64,000 bases of DNA from Oxynema aestuarii AP17 (GCF_012295525.1 NZ_CP051167.1:2542001-2606000), one strand, 5' to 3'; positions 54,075 through 63,593 are shown, numbered from the stretch's first letter. Made by a program: numbers and translations. Notes: generated by a model from the letters alone, not told the origin.

Positions 54075-54110
54075 AAAGAGACGCGCACGATCGCGTCTCT
54101 TTCCTTATAT
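54075..54110 (+). terminator. Intrinsic terminator of chlH
   Basis: An 11-base perfect stem (AAAGAGACGCG/CGCGTCTCTTT) with a six-base loop, ending in TTT and followed by T-rich sequence, begins 41 bases after the stop. Confidence 0.85.
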
Positions 54111-54163
54111 TTTGCTGAATTTTTGGTGAAATTTTTACTGATTTTTTGTCAATTCCACCCAAA

Positions 54164-55219
54164 CTATCTCCCTTTTTGCTTGTAAGACTCAGTGAGAGTT
54201 CGTTTGTAAAACTTGCCCAGTGCTTTGTCTTTGGCTCGTTTCTCCGAGAGAGTTGCGGAGTTAAAGGCTTCTTCTTTGAGCAGTTTTAGATAATTTTCCA
54301 GCCGCCTGCGATCGATTTCCCCAGCCTCAACAGCTTTCTGTACCGCGCACCCGGGTTCACTTTGATGTTGGCAATCTCTATAGCGACATCGAGCTGCCAG
54401 CTCTTCAATATCTGAGAAGGTTGTCAGAATACCGTCTCTGCAATCGGCCAGTTGAATTGCTCGCATCCCTGGTGTGTCGAGTATCAATCCACCACCCGGT
54501 ATGGGAATGAGCGATCGCCTCGTCGTCGTATGTCGGCCCTTCTCATCGTCTTTCCGGATACTATTGGTTTTCTGCTGGTTCGTCCCCAGCAAAGAGTTAA
54601 TCAAGGTAGACTTACCCACTCCAGAGGAACCCAGAACCACGATCGTCTCACCTTCCCCGATCCAATGGTGGAGTTTACTGACACTGTCACGGTCCAGACA
54701 GTTGACCGCTTCCACACATAAGGAATTGTCGAGACGGCGAACTTGTGACGCAAACTCTTGTGCGGAAGGGTTCAGATCGGATTTGCTCAGGACGACAACA
54801 GGCTGAGCACCTGCCTCATTCACTAGGGATAAGTATCTTTCAATTCTATTCAGATTGAAATTAGCGTTCAACGAGCAGACAATAAAGGCAGTATCAACGT
54901 TGGCAGATATCAACTGCCAATCAACCCTGGAACCTGCTGCTTTTCTTTTGAAGCAGGTGCTGCGATCGAGCAATCGGTAAAAGTGATTGTCTCGATCCAG
55001 AAGCAACCAGTCGCCAACGACCATCTCAGGCATAGAATGTTGAAGATCGAGGTTCGCCACAAAAGCATCACTGGCAACTGTAATCATTGATTTATGTTGC
55101 TCAATGACTCGAACAGGAAAGTAAAGACTATACTCTTCAAGGGTTAATTGTTGCTGAAAAAATGGTCGCCATCCTAACGTGGCCAGGGATTTATAACCTG
55201 TTAGAGATTTAAACTGCAT
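54164..55219 (-). CDS. rsgA: Ribosome small-subunit-dependent GTPase A
   Basis: 351 residues. RsgA checks late 30S subunit assembly. The circularly permuted GTPase order is visible: VVLSKSDL (G4) precedes GSSGVGKSTLINSL (G1) and ILDTPGMR (G3). An OB fold forms the N-terminus (opening SLATLGWRPFFQQQ), and a zinc site, C-x5-C-x-H-x5-C type, is at CRYRDCQHQSEPGC. The base composition is poorer in HIP1 octamers than its neighbours, and it is isolated between chlH and a repeat-rich gap, so transfer is possible but not shown. Confidence 0.93.
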   Translation of the reverse strand: MQFKSLTGYKSLATLGWRPFFQQQLTLEEYSLYFPVRVIEQHKSMITVASDAFVANLDLQHSMPEMVVGDWLLLDRDNHFYRLLDRSTCFKRKAAGSRVDWQLISANVDTAFIVCSLNANFNLNRIERYLSLVNEAGAQPVVVLSKSDLNPSAQEFASQVRRLDNSLCVEAVNCLDRDSVSKLHHWIGEGETIVVLGSSGVGKSTLINSLLGTNQQKTNSIRKDDEKGRHTTTRRSLIPIPGGGLILDTPGMRAIQLADCRDGILTTFSDIEELAARCRYRDCQHQSEPGCAVQKAVEAGEIDRRRLENYLKLLKEEAFNSATLSEKRAKDKALGKFYKRTLTESYKQKGR

Positions 55220-55338
55220 TAGAAAAACCAGTAATTTTTTTAAACCGCACCATCGAATAAGATCTTTGGTGGGGCGGGAAGGATACCCACCTCATGACTA
55301 TTATAGCCCCCTCAATCGGTTGTAAAATTGATGGTTGT

Positions 55339-55363
55339 AGAGACATGGCAATGCCTTGTCCCT
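55339..55363. repeat. Degenerate copy of the GGGACACGGCA palindrome
   Basis: AGAGACATGGCA next to ATGCCTTGTCCCT, an imperfect version of the palindrome found 145 bases further on. Confidence 0.55.
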
Positions 55364-55482
55364 AGGGGGATTTGGCTACTTGCTTAGGTCGATCTCAGAT
55401 ACAATGGATTAAAAAAGTTATATGTATGTGTAAAAAGAAATAAAATATACTTTTATCAAAAACAATAAGAGAGATCGAGGGT

Positions 55483-55507
55483 AGGGACACGGCAGTGCCG
55501 TGTCCCT
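55483..55507. repeat. Perfect palindrome AGGGACACGGCA-g-TGCCGTGTCCCT
   Basis: Twelve-base arms and a one-base centre. This palindrome type is dispersed in many cyanobacterial genomes. Confidence 0.8.
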
Positions 55508-55571
55508 GCAGGTGGCTAAAATTGTGAGAAACTTTAAGCGAATCGCATCGCTAATTTCCCGTTACTTTCGC

Positions 55572-55596
55572 ACTAAAAACTAAAATCTAAAATCTC
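55572..55596. repeat. AT-rich heptamer repeat (STRR type)
   Basis: Three copies of CTAAAAT-like units immediately after the thiD stop; the last unit touches the coding end. Confidence 0.65.
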
Positions 55597-56392
55597 CTTG
55601 CCCCACCGGACCTTGACCGTTACCAATATTTAACCCCCGATGTAATGCTTCGGTGACATATTGTTTTGCCGCTTTAACGGCGCTGAGGGGGTCGTTTCCC
55701 CGGGCGAGATTGGCGGTAATGGCGGCGGATAAGGTGCATCCGGTTCCGTGGGTGTGGCGGGTGTTAACTGCGGTCGTTTGCAGGACTTCGAGACGATCGC
55801 CGTCGAACCAAACATCGACGCCGTGGCAGTTTCCAGACATGGCACCCCCTTTGACTAAGACGGCGTGGCGGGTGTGGTGGTGAATTTTTTCGGCGGCGGC
55901 TTTCATGTCGTCGAGGGTTTCAATCGCCAAACCGCTTAAGATTTGGGCTTCGTAGCGATTGGGGGTGGCGATCGCCCCGAGGGGGAGGAGGTGGTTTTTT
56001 AAGGTGGCGACGGCTTCATCGTCGATCAGTTGCGCCCCGGTTCGCGAGACCATGACCGGATCGACCACCAGCTTGGACCATCCGGCTTGGCGCGCTTTTT
56101 CGGCGACGGCGGCAACGATCGCGCGATCGAGCAACATCCCAGTTTTGACGGCATCAAAGCCGATATCGTCCGCAACAGCATCGATTTGGGCGACGACCGC
56201 CTCCGGGGGTAAGGCATCGACCCGGGTGACGCCGAGGGTATTTTGGGCGGTGATGCAGGTCACCGCGCAAGTTCCGTGAACCCGATGAACGGCGAAAGTC
56301 CGTAAGTCGGCTTGCATTCCGGCGCCGCCACAGCTATCCGATCCGGCGATGGTCAGGGCGATGGGAATCGTTGGGGAGGCGATCGAGGTCAT
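55580..56392 (-). CDS. thiD: Hydroxymethylpyrimidine/phosphomethylpyrimidine kinase
   Basis: 270 residues. Phosphorylates HMP twice for thiamin synthesis. Ribokinase-fold motifs: TIAGSDSCGGAGMQADL (17-33), KTGML, DPVMVSRTGAQLI, and the anion-hole motif THGTGCTLSAAI near the C-terminus. Length is normal. The stop codon lies within a heptamer repeat. I found no TPP riboswitch upstream. Confidence 0.95.
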   Translation of the reverse strand: MTSIASPTIPIALTIAGSDSCGGAGMQADLRTFAVHRVHGTCAVTCITAQNTLGVTRVDALPPEAVVAQIDAVADDIGFDAVKTGMLLDRAIVAAVAEKARQAGWSKLVVDPVMVSRTGAQLIDDEAVATLKNHLLPLGAIATPNRYEAQILSGLAIETLDDMKAAAEKIHHHTRHAVLVKGGAMSGNCHGVDVWFDGDRLEVLQTTAVNTRHTHGTGCTLSAAITANLARGNDPLSAVKAAKQYVTEALHRGLNIGNGQGPVGQGDFRF

Positions 56393-56947
56393 GGGGAATT
56401 TTAGAGTTTAGATTTTAGAGTTTAGATTTTAGATTTTTTGGAGAGAAAAATAGTTGATTTTTAAGGGGAATTAGAGAATCTTATTTGATTCATTAACAAA
56501 TTAAAAGATATCGTCACCTTTCGATCTTGGGCGATCGCCCGATCTGGGGCTTTCGAGTCAATAATCTCCTTAAAAAATTGGGGGGCGAACGGCGATCGCC
56601 TCTGGAAAATTGAACGGTCAAAATCTTGACGGAGCGATCGCCGCACTGGCTCGATGGAGGGTGGCGATCGAGAGCGACATTTTTATTAAAAAGCACTACA
56701 CATAATAAGAAGAATTACAGTGCTACTCAATTTTGTTAGGGACGCGACTGAGTTGCTGGATTTGCCTTACAATGCCAGCTATAGCTTAACTTCAGCTCTA
56801 AATTTACGATCGCCGAACCGCGCTGTCTCTATAAAACAGAAAAAGTTTCGCTACGACAAAAGTAACGAAGCATTCTTAAATACCCCTAAATTTAACTTTT
56901 GAGCCAGTGGGAGCGATCGCGCAGGAGCCAGACCACTCCCCAGGGGA
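56393..56947. other. Intergenic region between ftsZ and thiD
   Basis: About 555 bases. A heptamer repeat occupies 56398-56437; the rest is AT-rich with HIP1 octamers and short chance frames. No RNA gene or terminator was recognised after ftsZ. Confidence 0.55.
56398..56437. repeat. AT-rich heptamer repeat (STRR type)
   Basis: Nearly six copies in a row of TTTAGAG and TTTAGAT units, just upstream of the thiD start; the most regular tract in the window. Confidence 0.8.
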
Positions 56948-58222
56948 CTAGCGCGGCGGGCGGCGCCGTTGTAAAAACTCGGGAATATCCAAACCCGGGG
57001 GTTTCGGTTGGCTCGGTTCCGGAGCTGGAGGGGGCGGCGGTGGCGACGCGGAAGGCATAGAAAAGCGCTTCTGAGGCGCCGTCGCCGTCGTTCTCGGCGC
57101 CACGGTTTGGGGTTCGAGGGAAAAGCCCGTGGCAATCACCGTAATCCGGATTTCCCCTTGCAGGCGCTCGTCGATCACCGCCCCGAAAATAATATTCGCA
57201 TTGGGATCGACGACTTCATAAACCGTTTCCGCCGCCGCATTGACTTCGTGAAGGGTCAGATCGCTGCCTCCAGTAATGTTGAGGACCACCCCTTTCGCCC
57301 CTTCAATCGAGGACGACTCCAGTAGGGGTGAAGAAATCGCAGTCAGGGCGGCTTCTCTGGCTCTAGACTTGCCCGAACCGACGCCAATCCCCATCAGCGC
57401 CGATCCCGCATCCGCCATCACGGCGCGAACGTCGGCGAAGTCCACGTTAACCAATCCGGGAATCGTAATAATATCGGAAATCCCCTGAACCCCTTGGCGC
57501 AGGATATCGTCGGCGACGCGGAACGCTTCTTGCACGGGAGTTTGTTCGGAAATGACCGTCAGGAGTTTGTCGTTGGGAATGACGATCAGCGTATCCACGC
57601 GACTTTGGAGGGCGGCGATCCCTTCTTCCGCCTGACCCGTGCGCCGCCGTCCTTCAAAGGTAAACGGACGAGTGACGACGCCGACGGTGAGGGCTCCGGC
57701 TTCCTTGGCGGCTTCGGCGATAATCGGCGCCGCGCCTGTTCCGGTACCGCCGCCCATCCCGGCGGTAATGAAGACCAAGTCGCAATTATCGAGGGCTTGG
57801 GCGATTTCGTCGCGGGATTCTTCGGCGGCTTTTTGACCGATCGCCGGATTCCCTCCGGCGCCCAAACCGCGCGTTAATTTTTGTCCGACTTGCAACCGTT
57901 GGGACGCCGAAGATTGGACTAAAGCTTGAGCGTCGGTGTTGACTGCCCAAAATTCGACCCCGGATAACTCGCTTGCGATCATGCGGTTTACGGCATTGCA
58001 CCCCCCGCCGCCGACGCCAATGACTTTAATTTTCGCTACGCTGCTAGGCACGATTTCGTTATTTCTAGTGTCTTCTTGTCGAACCCGCTCGTCCTGATTT
58101 TGGCCGGAATATACCCCTGAATTGTTAAAAGGATTAGAATTATCCACTGCCGAGGGAAAACCAGATTGTCCTTCAGAATGAGAGTTTTTAGGACTAAGCC
58201 CTAGTTTACTATTAAGTGTCAT
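56948..58222 (-). CDS. ftsZ: Cell division protein FtsZ
   Basis: 424 residues from the ATG at 58222. The tubulin-like GTPase forms the division ring. Motifs: [18 protein letters not shown] (GTP site) after a 60-residue variable N-terminus, the tubulin signature [13 protein letters not shown], and the T7 loop [13 protein letters not shown] Pro-rich linker ([14 protein letters not shown]) leads to the C-terminal peptide [10 protein letters not shown], which binds SepF and ZipN in cyanobacteria. It follows ftsQ on the same strand, as is common in cyanobacteria. Confidence 0.97.
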   Translation of the reverse strand: MTLNSKLGLSPKNSHSEGQSGFPSAVDNSNPFNNSGVYSGQNQDERVRQEDTRNNEIVPSSVAKIKVIGVGGGGCNAVNRMIASELSGVEFWAVNTDAQALVQSSASQRLQVGQKLTRGLGAGGNPAIGQKAAEESRDEIAQALDNCDLVFITAGMGGGTGTGAAPIIAEAAKEAGALTVGVVTRPFTFEGRRRTGQAEEGIAALQSRVDTLIVIPNDKLLTVISEQTPVQEAFRVADDILRQGVQGISDIITIPGLVNVDFADVRAVMADAGSALMGIGVGSGKSRAREAALTAISSPLLESSSIEGAKGVVLNITGGSDLTLHEVNAAAETVYEVVDPNANIIFGAVIDERLQGEIRITVIATGFSLEPQTVAPRTTATAPQKRFSMPSASPPPPPPAPEPSQPKPPGLDIPEFLQRRRPPR

Positions 58223-58400
58223 TGGGATGGGCAACAGTAGAAATACAACGGGTTGTTAATAATAGACAGTTAAAGCTCAACTATAGGGTAAGTTGGGGGA
58301 GAAAACCAACTACCCGCAGACGGATTGAGTTGGGCGGCAATCCGGTGATTTACGCTCCCAGCCAAACGGGGAGCGAACGGGTCGGGGAGGGGTCGGCAAC

Positions 58401-59267
58401 TCAGGAGCGATCGCCGGAGGCAGGCGAACTGGGGGGCTGTTTCATTTTAAGGGCGGGAGATTGGGGATTGGTCAGGTCGATGTAGTCGATTTGGGCGGGA
58501 TTGACCGCTTCGGGCAATTTTCGCATACGTTCGAGCAGTTCGAGACGCTCGCTAAAACGGGAGTTGTACGGTCCTAAGCGAACATTTCCCAGTTCGGTTT
58601 TCAAGATCAAATTTTTGGGATCTTGCCAATCTAATTCGTAGATTTTAACCGCGCAATCGGCGATCGCCCGATAAACGGGACGCCAGTAGGGACGGAATTG
58701 ATAGAGTTCGCCGACGATTTTGAGGTCGGGAATTTTCAAGCCGCGATCGAGGGAAGTGTAGCTTTCTACGGGCATCCACATGCCCTCTTCGTCGAGTAAG
58801 ACGAGTTGGCGGGAAGTCGCGGGGACACTCGGGGCGTTCGACCCGGAAGGGGTGGGGGTCTGGGCCGGGATCGAGGCGATCGCCACCGGGGCGCGTTCTC
58901 GCACGTCTACGGTCAGTCCGGGGGGGAATAATTGGCGAGTGACGCTGGCGTAGGCGATCGGTCCGCTAGATTCTAGCTGGGCCACCAGAGTATCGGGACG
59001 CACTTGGAACAGGGATTGGGGGTAAGACAGGGAGAGTAAGGAGCGAATTGCTCGGTCTGAAAGCAGTTCGTTTCCTTCGACGGTCACTTGCTCGGCAGAA
59101 CCGATCACCCAGATCGGCGATCGCGCCAGAGCCACCAATCCCCCAGCCAGGACGATCGCGCCGAGAAATTGCCAAGTCCTTTGTAACAGCTTGACTCGTC
59201 GGGCGCGTCGCAGTTGGCGGCGACGGCGGGCGAGTTGGGATGGCGAGACCGATACGATGCTATCCAT
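58401..59267 (-). CDS. ftsQ: Cell division protein FtsQ
   Basis: 288 residues from the ATG at 59267 (an ATG three codons upstream is possible; cyanobacterial orthologues begin with a similar SIVSVS segment). A basic cytoplasmic start (RRRRQLRRARRVKLLQR) is followed by one membrane helix (about 33-50) and a periplasmic POTRA domain (VTVEGNELLSDRAIRSLL), then the FtsQ beta domain. FtsQ links division-ring assembly to septal wall synthesis. It precedes ftsZ by about 180 bases. Confidence 0.92.
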   Translation of the reverse strand: MDSIVSVSPSQLARRRRQLRRARRVKLLQRTWQFLGAIVLAGGLVALARSPIWVIGSAEQVTVEGNELLSDRAIRSLLSLSYPQSLFQVRPDTLVAQLESSGPIAYASVTRQLFPPGLTVDVRERAPVAIASIPAQTPTPSGSNAPSVPATSRQLVLLDEEGMWMPVESYTSLDRGLKIPDLKIVGELYQFRPYWRPVYRAIADCAVKIYELDWQDPKNLILKTELGNVRLGPYNSRFSERLELLERMRKLPEAVNPAQIDYIDLTNPQSPALKMKQPPSSPASGDRS

Positions 59268-59468
59268 CTTACCCACGGGAACCCAAGAAACTTACAGCAA
59301 ATAAGATTGGCAATGTTGGCGACGTTAACAATAGATCGAAATCGGCGGGGTAGGGGTTCATTGCAAAAGGAATTGTCAAGGATCCGCGATCGCTCGGCGA
59401 TCGCCACGAGTTGACCACGGTAAGGCTACGACTGTTTTACCAAAAACTGAGGAAAAGTGGGGGGGAGA

Positions 59469-59494
59469 AGAGTTTAGAGTTTAGAGTTTAGAGG
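59469..59494. repeat. AT-rich heptamer repeat (STRR type)
   Basis: Three perfect copies of AGAGTTT between ftsQ and the upstream fusion gene. Confidence 0.75.
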
Positions 59495-59534
59495 GCGGGA
59501 ATGGGGATTCCCTGCTTCCCGCCGACGCTTCCCC

Positions 59535-62522
59535 TTACAGAATCTCGACAATTCCTCGGCGACCGTCGAGGCGAACGCGCTGTCCGTCTTGTAAAAAGTT
59601 AGTGGCATCGGTCACGTCCATGACGGCGGGGATCCGGTACTCGCGGGCGACGATCGCCCCGTGGGAGAGTTGTCCGCCCACTTCGGCAATTAAACCGCCC
59701 GCCCGCGCCAGAACTGCCGTCCAGCCGGAATCGGTATAGGGAACGACGAGGATGGTATCGCGATCGATCGCCCCGGTTCCCTGGAGCGATCGCAGGATTT
59801 TGACCCGTCCTTCCACCTGTCCCGGACTGACCCCGATCCCTTGCCATTGCTGGCGGCTGGGGCGATCGCCACTCGGGCGGAAAAAGGTGACCGGATCGTT
59901 GCCGTAGACCACGTTGGGGACCGAGGCGCGATCGCCTGTTGCGCCAATGGCGAGCCGTTCTAGAGTTGCTTGATAGGCGTCCTGACGCGCCGCAATCAGA
60001 TCTCGGAAGAGATCGCCGCGTTGCGAGGTCGGTTCGTCTATCCAGGCTCGAATTTCTGCCAATTCGAGAAAGAACAGGTCTCCGGGGGCCTTCAACTCGC
60101 CGCGATCGATCCACAAGCGCTCTAAGGTCACGAAAGTCCAGCGCAACTCGGCGAGCAGTTTGCTGTAGACTTCACTCACCCGGGCTTTGACATTGATCCG
60201 ACGCTGAAGAATTTGGGCTTTGATCCCTTGAGATTTGGGCGGCGGCGCGGCGGGGGGTTCTTGAAAGAGCATTTGCGAAAACAGGGCGCGCACGGGACGC
60301 GGGTCTTCGCGCCAGGTAGGGACGGCGATATCGGTCGCCACGTCGCTGAGGTAGCCGTAGCGGTCGAGGAACTGGTCGAACTGCTCGAAAACCGTCTGAC
60401 CGTCGGGCATTTCGGCTAAAACGGCAAACAATTGGGAACAGTCGCCGATTTCCCCGGGAAGGCTGAGATCTTCGAGGTCGGGAATCATCAAGCGGGTGGC
60501 GGTGGCGAGTTCTTGGAGCGATCGCACCGCCGCCACTTCGGGAGTTTTACTGTAGTCGAGTTCGCTGTCGCTGACGCCTAAGAGGGTTTGACGTAAGGCG
60601 ACGCTTAAGGGAACCAGGATACTGTAATAGGTCGTTTGTTCGAGCAGTTCGAGAAGAGTGTCGGCGCGATCGAGTAGTGCGGCGGGTTCCGAGAGTCGAG
60701 ACTCGCGACTGCCCGGATCGCGATCGGCCAATTCCCGGGTACGTCTCAAATCGTTGAGCGCCGGGGTCAACCGCCGGAAATAGGCTTGTTGAAAGTCTTG
60801 CAGCAGTGCCAGTTCGCGCCCGAGGAGGCGCAGTAAGCCGGGCAGGTTGCGTAAGGTGGACTGCCAGGGGGGTTTGCTGAATTTGGCTCCCCGGGTCAGG
60901 AATTCCAAACTTTCCGGGGGCAGACCCATCCGCCGGAAGATTTCCCCGAGTAAGGTGGCGTTGAAATAGGCGTGAAAGTCTTGCAGGGTGGCAGTTTGCT
61001 CGAAGTCGAGGTCTTGGGCACGATCGCCCAAGACCACGGTAAAAATTTCTCCCCACACGCGACAGGTTAGGGGACGGTTGATCGACCAGGTGAGGGGACG
61101 GATCGCCCCGGGAATCACTTCGGCGGCGATCCGGCGGGTCCAGATCGGCAGCAAGGTGGGAATCGGGCGGGTTTGCAAGATCCAGAGGCGATCGCCGTCG
61201 TAAGTCCATTCCACGTCTTGGGGGATGCCGTGGTAGCGGTTTTCCAGGTGACGGGCGAGATAGGCGACTTGTTCGAGGACGATCGCCGGAATGTTGCCGC
61301 TTCCGACGACTGCTAAGTTTAAGTCGGACGGGAGATAAGGACTGGCTTGGGGGTCGACGCGATCGGCGCTAATTTCGACCCGGTAGCGTTCGGGGGTGTA
61401 GCGACCGGAAACGACGCGGCTGCACTCTCCCGGGAGGGCTTCGATCGCCACCCAATCCCCCTGTCGTTCGAGGGGATCGCGGCTGAAGGCGACCCCGGAA
61501 AAGACGCCGCGAATTTGCGGTTGAATCAACACCGCCATCGCGTCTTCGCGCAAGTGGCGATCGCGCCGATATTGAGCGGCACTGGCGCGATCGTAGGACG
61601 CCAGACAGGCGGCGATCGCCCCTTGCAGTTCGGCTTTCGAGGTCACTCCGGTGACGGTGGCATATTGACCCGCCGCCGAGGCAATTTCCGAGTCTTCGCC
61701 AATTGCCGACGATCGCACCACCAAGGGATGTTGCGGGGACACTTCCAGAAAGCTGATTAACGCGGCCCGATCGTCTCCCGGCGGCAGCACCCACCCCGGC
61801 GGAACCGGATATCCCCACCGTTTGAGTTGGGATAAATGAGCCGCTTTCGCTCCCACTTTGGTCGGATCGAGGGTTTGGTCGAGGGAGACGATCGCGCGAT
61901 CGCCCCGGAAAAAGCGAAATAATTTCTCGGACTCTTGATGGCTGTCTCCCACGGGCAAATCCAAATCGTCAGGCATTTTGCGATAAATCCAATACAGCAG
62001 CAGGCTTAAGGCGATCGCCGCCCCGATTCTCGGCCCGTCACTGGCATGAAGCAACAGGGTCACTAACGGCATTAATATCAACACCAGGGTGCGTCCCTGT
62101 TCCCGTTGTCGAAACAGGGTAAAGCTCACCCCACCCATCAATACAATGCAGCCCCAGGCGATCGGGTCGTGAACCAAAAAACCCCAAACGACATTGGTGG
62201 TTCCCGCCCCCTGTCCCATCCAGTAGCGCCCCATCACCAACGCCAACAGGGCGATGAGTTCCCATTCCGGATCCCCCGGGAAAAATTGACGCGCCAACCA
62301 CACCACCGCCATGCCTTTCGCCGCTTCCGACAGCACTGCCAGAATTCCGGCGACTCGTCCGCCGTGGTAAAACGCCGCCGACACGCCAATATTCCCCGTC
62401 CCCACCGTCTTGAGATCCTGCCCGCTTACGGCCCGCACGAGCCAGCGAATCAAGGGCAGTCCGCCGAGGAGGGGACAAACCGTGAAAATGAGTAATGCTC
62501 CCCAAACTTGCGTCAGCGTCAT
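59535..62522 (-). CDS. Membrane PlsY-like domain fused to a rifampin-phosphotransferase-like dikinase
   Basis: 995 residues. Residues 1-180 are polytopic and resemble PlsY: GTGNIGVSAAFYHGG stands for the PlsY motif GSGNIGxTNxxRxxG and EAAKGMAVVWLA for the following helix. The acyltransferase residues are changed: Arg to Tyr in motif 1, His to Arg and GGKGVAT to GQGAGTT in motif 2. Residues 200-470 are an ATP-binding PPDK_N domain (VVRSSAIGEDS, GVFSGVAFSRDP, DVEWTYDG, LWILQTRPI). Residues 470-890 are helical. A swivel domain follows with catalytic His954 in GGQLSHGAI. There is no PEP-binding barrel, so the order matches rifampin phosphotransferases rather than PEP synthase. The substrate is unknown; it may be membrane-bound. 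Confidence 0.82.
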   Translation of the reverse strand: MTLTQVWGALLIFTVCPLLGGLPLIRWLVRAVSGQDLKTVGTGNIGVSAAFYHGGRVAGILAVLSEAAKGMAVVWLARQFFPGDPEWELIALLALVMGRYWMGQGAGTTNVVWGFLVHDPIAWGCIVLMGGVSFTLFRQREQGRTLVLILMPLVTLLLHASDGPRIGAAIALSLLLYWIYRKMPDDLDLPVGDSHQESEKLFRFFRGDRAIVSLDQTLDPTKVGAKAAHLSQLKRWGYPVPPGWVLPPGDDRAALISFLEVSPQHPLVVRSSAIGEDSEIASAAGQYATVTGVTSKAELQGAIAACLASYDRASAAQYRRDRHLREDAMAVLIQPQIRGVFSGVAFSRDPLERQGDWVAIEALPGECSRVVSGRYTPERYRVEISADRVDPQASPYLPSDLNLAVVGSGNIPAIVLEQVAYLARHLENRYHGIPQDVEWTYDGDRLWILQTRPIPTLLPIWTRRIAAEVIPGAIRPLTWSINRPLTCRVWGEIFTVVLGDRAQDLDFEQTATLQDFHAYFNATLLGEIFRRMGLPPESLEFLTRGAKFSKPPWQSTLRNLPGLLRLLGRELALLQDFQQAYFRRLTPALNDLRRTRELADRDPGSRESRLSEPAALLDRADTLLELLEQTTYYSILVPLSVALRQTLLGVSDSELDYSKTPEVAAVRSLQELATATRLMIPDLEDLSLPGEIGDCSQLFAVLAEMPDGQTVFEQFDQFLDRYGYLSDVATDIAVPTWREDPRPVRALFSQMLFQEPPAAPPPKSQGIKAQILQRRINVKARVSEVYSKLLAELRWTFVTLERLWIDRGELKAPGDLFFLELAEIRAWIDEPTSQRGDLFRDLIAARQDAYQATLERLAIGATGDRASVPNVVYGNDPVTFFRPSGDRPSRQQWQGIGVSPGQVEGRVKILRSLQGTGAIDRDTILVVPYTDSGWTAVLARAGGLIAEVGGQLSHGAIVAREYRIPAVMDVTDATNFLQDGQRVRLDGRRGIVEIL

Positions 62523-62581
62523 GCTTCCAGCACCGTGTTCCGCTTACTGAAGGTCGAGAGGCTCGAACCCGCCCTCGCCTA

Positions 62582-63064
62582 TCACAGCTTATACCCGATT
62601 TGTCTGAGAAATCCTTTCCGTGCTTTCACATCCTCCGGTGTTTCTACGCCGTTCGGCGAAAATCCATCGACCACCCCTAAAATTCCCCGACCTTGTTCGG
62701 TTTCGGCCAAGATAACCTGTACGGGATTCGCCGTGGCACAGTGAATGGTACAGACTTCTTGACATTGTTTGATCGCATTTAAAAAGTTGATGGGAAAGGC
62801 ATCTTTTAAAAGAATGATAAAAGTATGTCCCGCCGCTAAGGCTTTGGCGTTCTCTGTCGCCGACGCCTGCAGCGCTTCGTCGTTTCCACTGACGCGAATC
62901 AAACACGGTCCGGAGGCTTCGCAAAAGGCAATCCCAAATTTGACCCCACCGGAAATCCCCACAAAGATCTCGTGCAGGTCTTCGACGGTTTTAATAAAGT
63001 GGGCGTGACCGAGGATGAGATTGGCTCCCTCGGGAAGTTCGATCGCAACGGTTTTGAGTTCCAT
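62582..63064 (-). CDS. Adenosine-specific kinase family protein (DUF355)
   Basis: 160 residues. The sequence ANLILGHAHFIKTVEDLHE, VKFGIAFCEASGPCLIR and AGHTFIILLKDAFPINFLNA followed by EVCTIHCATANPVQVILAE is characteristic of this small conserved family, whose archaeal member binds adenosine nucleotides and was named adenosine-specific kinase. Real activity in cyanobacteria is not established to my knowledge. It lies 59 bases upstream of the fusion gene on the same strand, so both may be co-transcribed. Confidence 0.85.
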   Translation of the reverse strand: MELKTVAIELPEGANLILGHAHFIKTVEDLHEIFVGISGGVKFGIAFCEASGPCLIRVSGNDEALQASATENAKALAAGHTFIILLKDAFPINFLNAIKQCQEVCTIHCATANPVQVILAETEQGRGILGVVDGFSPNGVETPEDVKARKGFLRQIGYKL

Positions 63065-63231
63065 AGATTCGGTTTAATGAAGGGCGATCGAATTTTAACG
63101 AGGTTTGCTCGGTTTTGTTCGCCCGGACCGAGAACCCGTTCGGGGTCGTCGCAGCTTTAAAATGTGGAGGTCGCGCGATCGCCTCTCAAGACGATCGCGA
63201 TTCTCTTTACTACGGACGATCTCGGTTAGTT

Positions 63232-63579
63232 ATGGATTACGAAACCGCTCGCAATTTCTTGATCGATCAGGGAATGGCCCTACAAACTCAACGCAACCCC
63301 GATGACCTCTTGCGCCGTTTGCAAGATGGAAAAGCCCCCATCCCCGGACAACTCACGTCGATTTTATTGGCGCTCAAACGCTTGTTTGAAGACGTCCAAG
63401 ACCGCGACAGTCTCGATCGCCCTTTGGTTTTAGCTCTCTATCTTTTAGCGATTCAAAGTCAGCAACTGTTCGAGCAAGGCGTGCGATCGCGCGTCGGTTG
63501 GCCCCCCTTGTTAAAAGAAGATTTACAACGAGTCGCCAAAGGCGTAGAAAGTATCTTTTCTGGGGTTTGGAAAAATTAA
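63232..63579 (+). CDS. Small conserved cyanobacterial protein of unknown function
   Basis: 115 residues from the ATG at 63232; the longer frame from 63115 adds a HIP1-rich segment. It is helical and soluble, with ETARNFLIDQGMALQTQRNP, PIPGQLTSILLALKRLFEDV, RPLVLALYLLAIQSQQLFEQ and WPPLLKEDLQRVAKGVESIF. I recall close relatives across cyanobacteria, without an established function. It is divergent from the adenosine-kinase-like gene. Confidence 0.75.
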   Translation: MDYETARNFLIDQGMALQTQRNPDDLLRRLQDGKAPIPGQLTSILLALKRLFEDVQDRDSLDRPLVLALYLLAIQSQQLFEQGVRSRVGWPPLLKEDLQRVAKGVESIFSGVWKN

Positions 63580-63593
63580 TCGATCGATCTAAT

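Larger units (their letters stand above)
55220..55579. other. Repeat-containing intergenic region
   Basis: About 360 bases between rsgA and thiD (both minus strand). It holds two related palindromes (55339-55363 and 55483-55507), an A/T-rich stretch between them, and the start of a heptamer repeat. No gene seen. Confidence 0.6.

Noticed and set aside
56393-56700. TPP riboswitch upstream of thiD
   Set aside because: No CTGAGA/ACCTGA-type thi-box pattern is present.
56720-56902. Small plus-strand frame between thiD and ftsZ
   Set aside because: 60 residues in an AT-rich gap, no binding site and no pattern.
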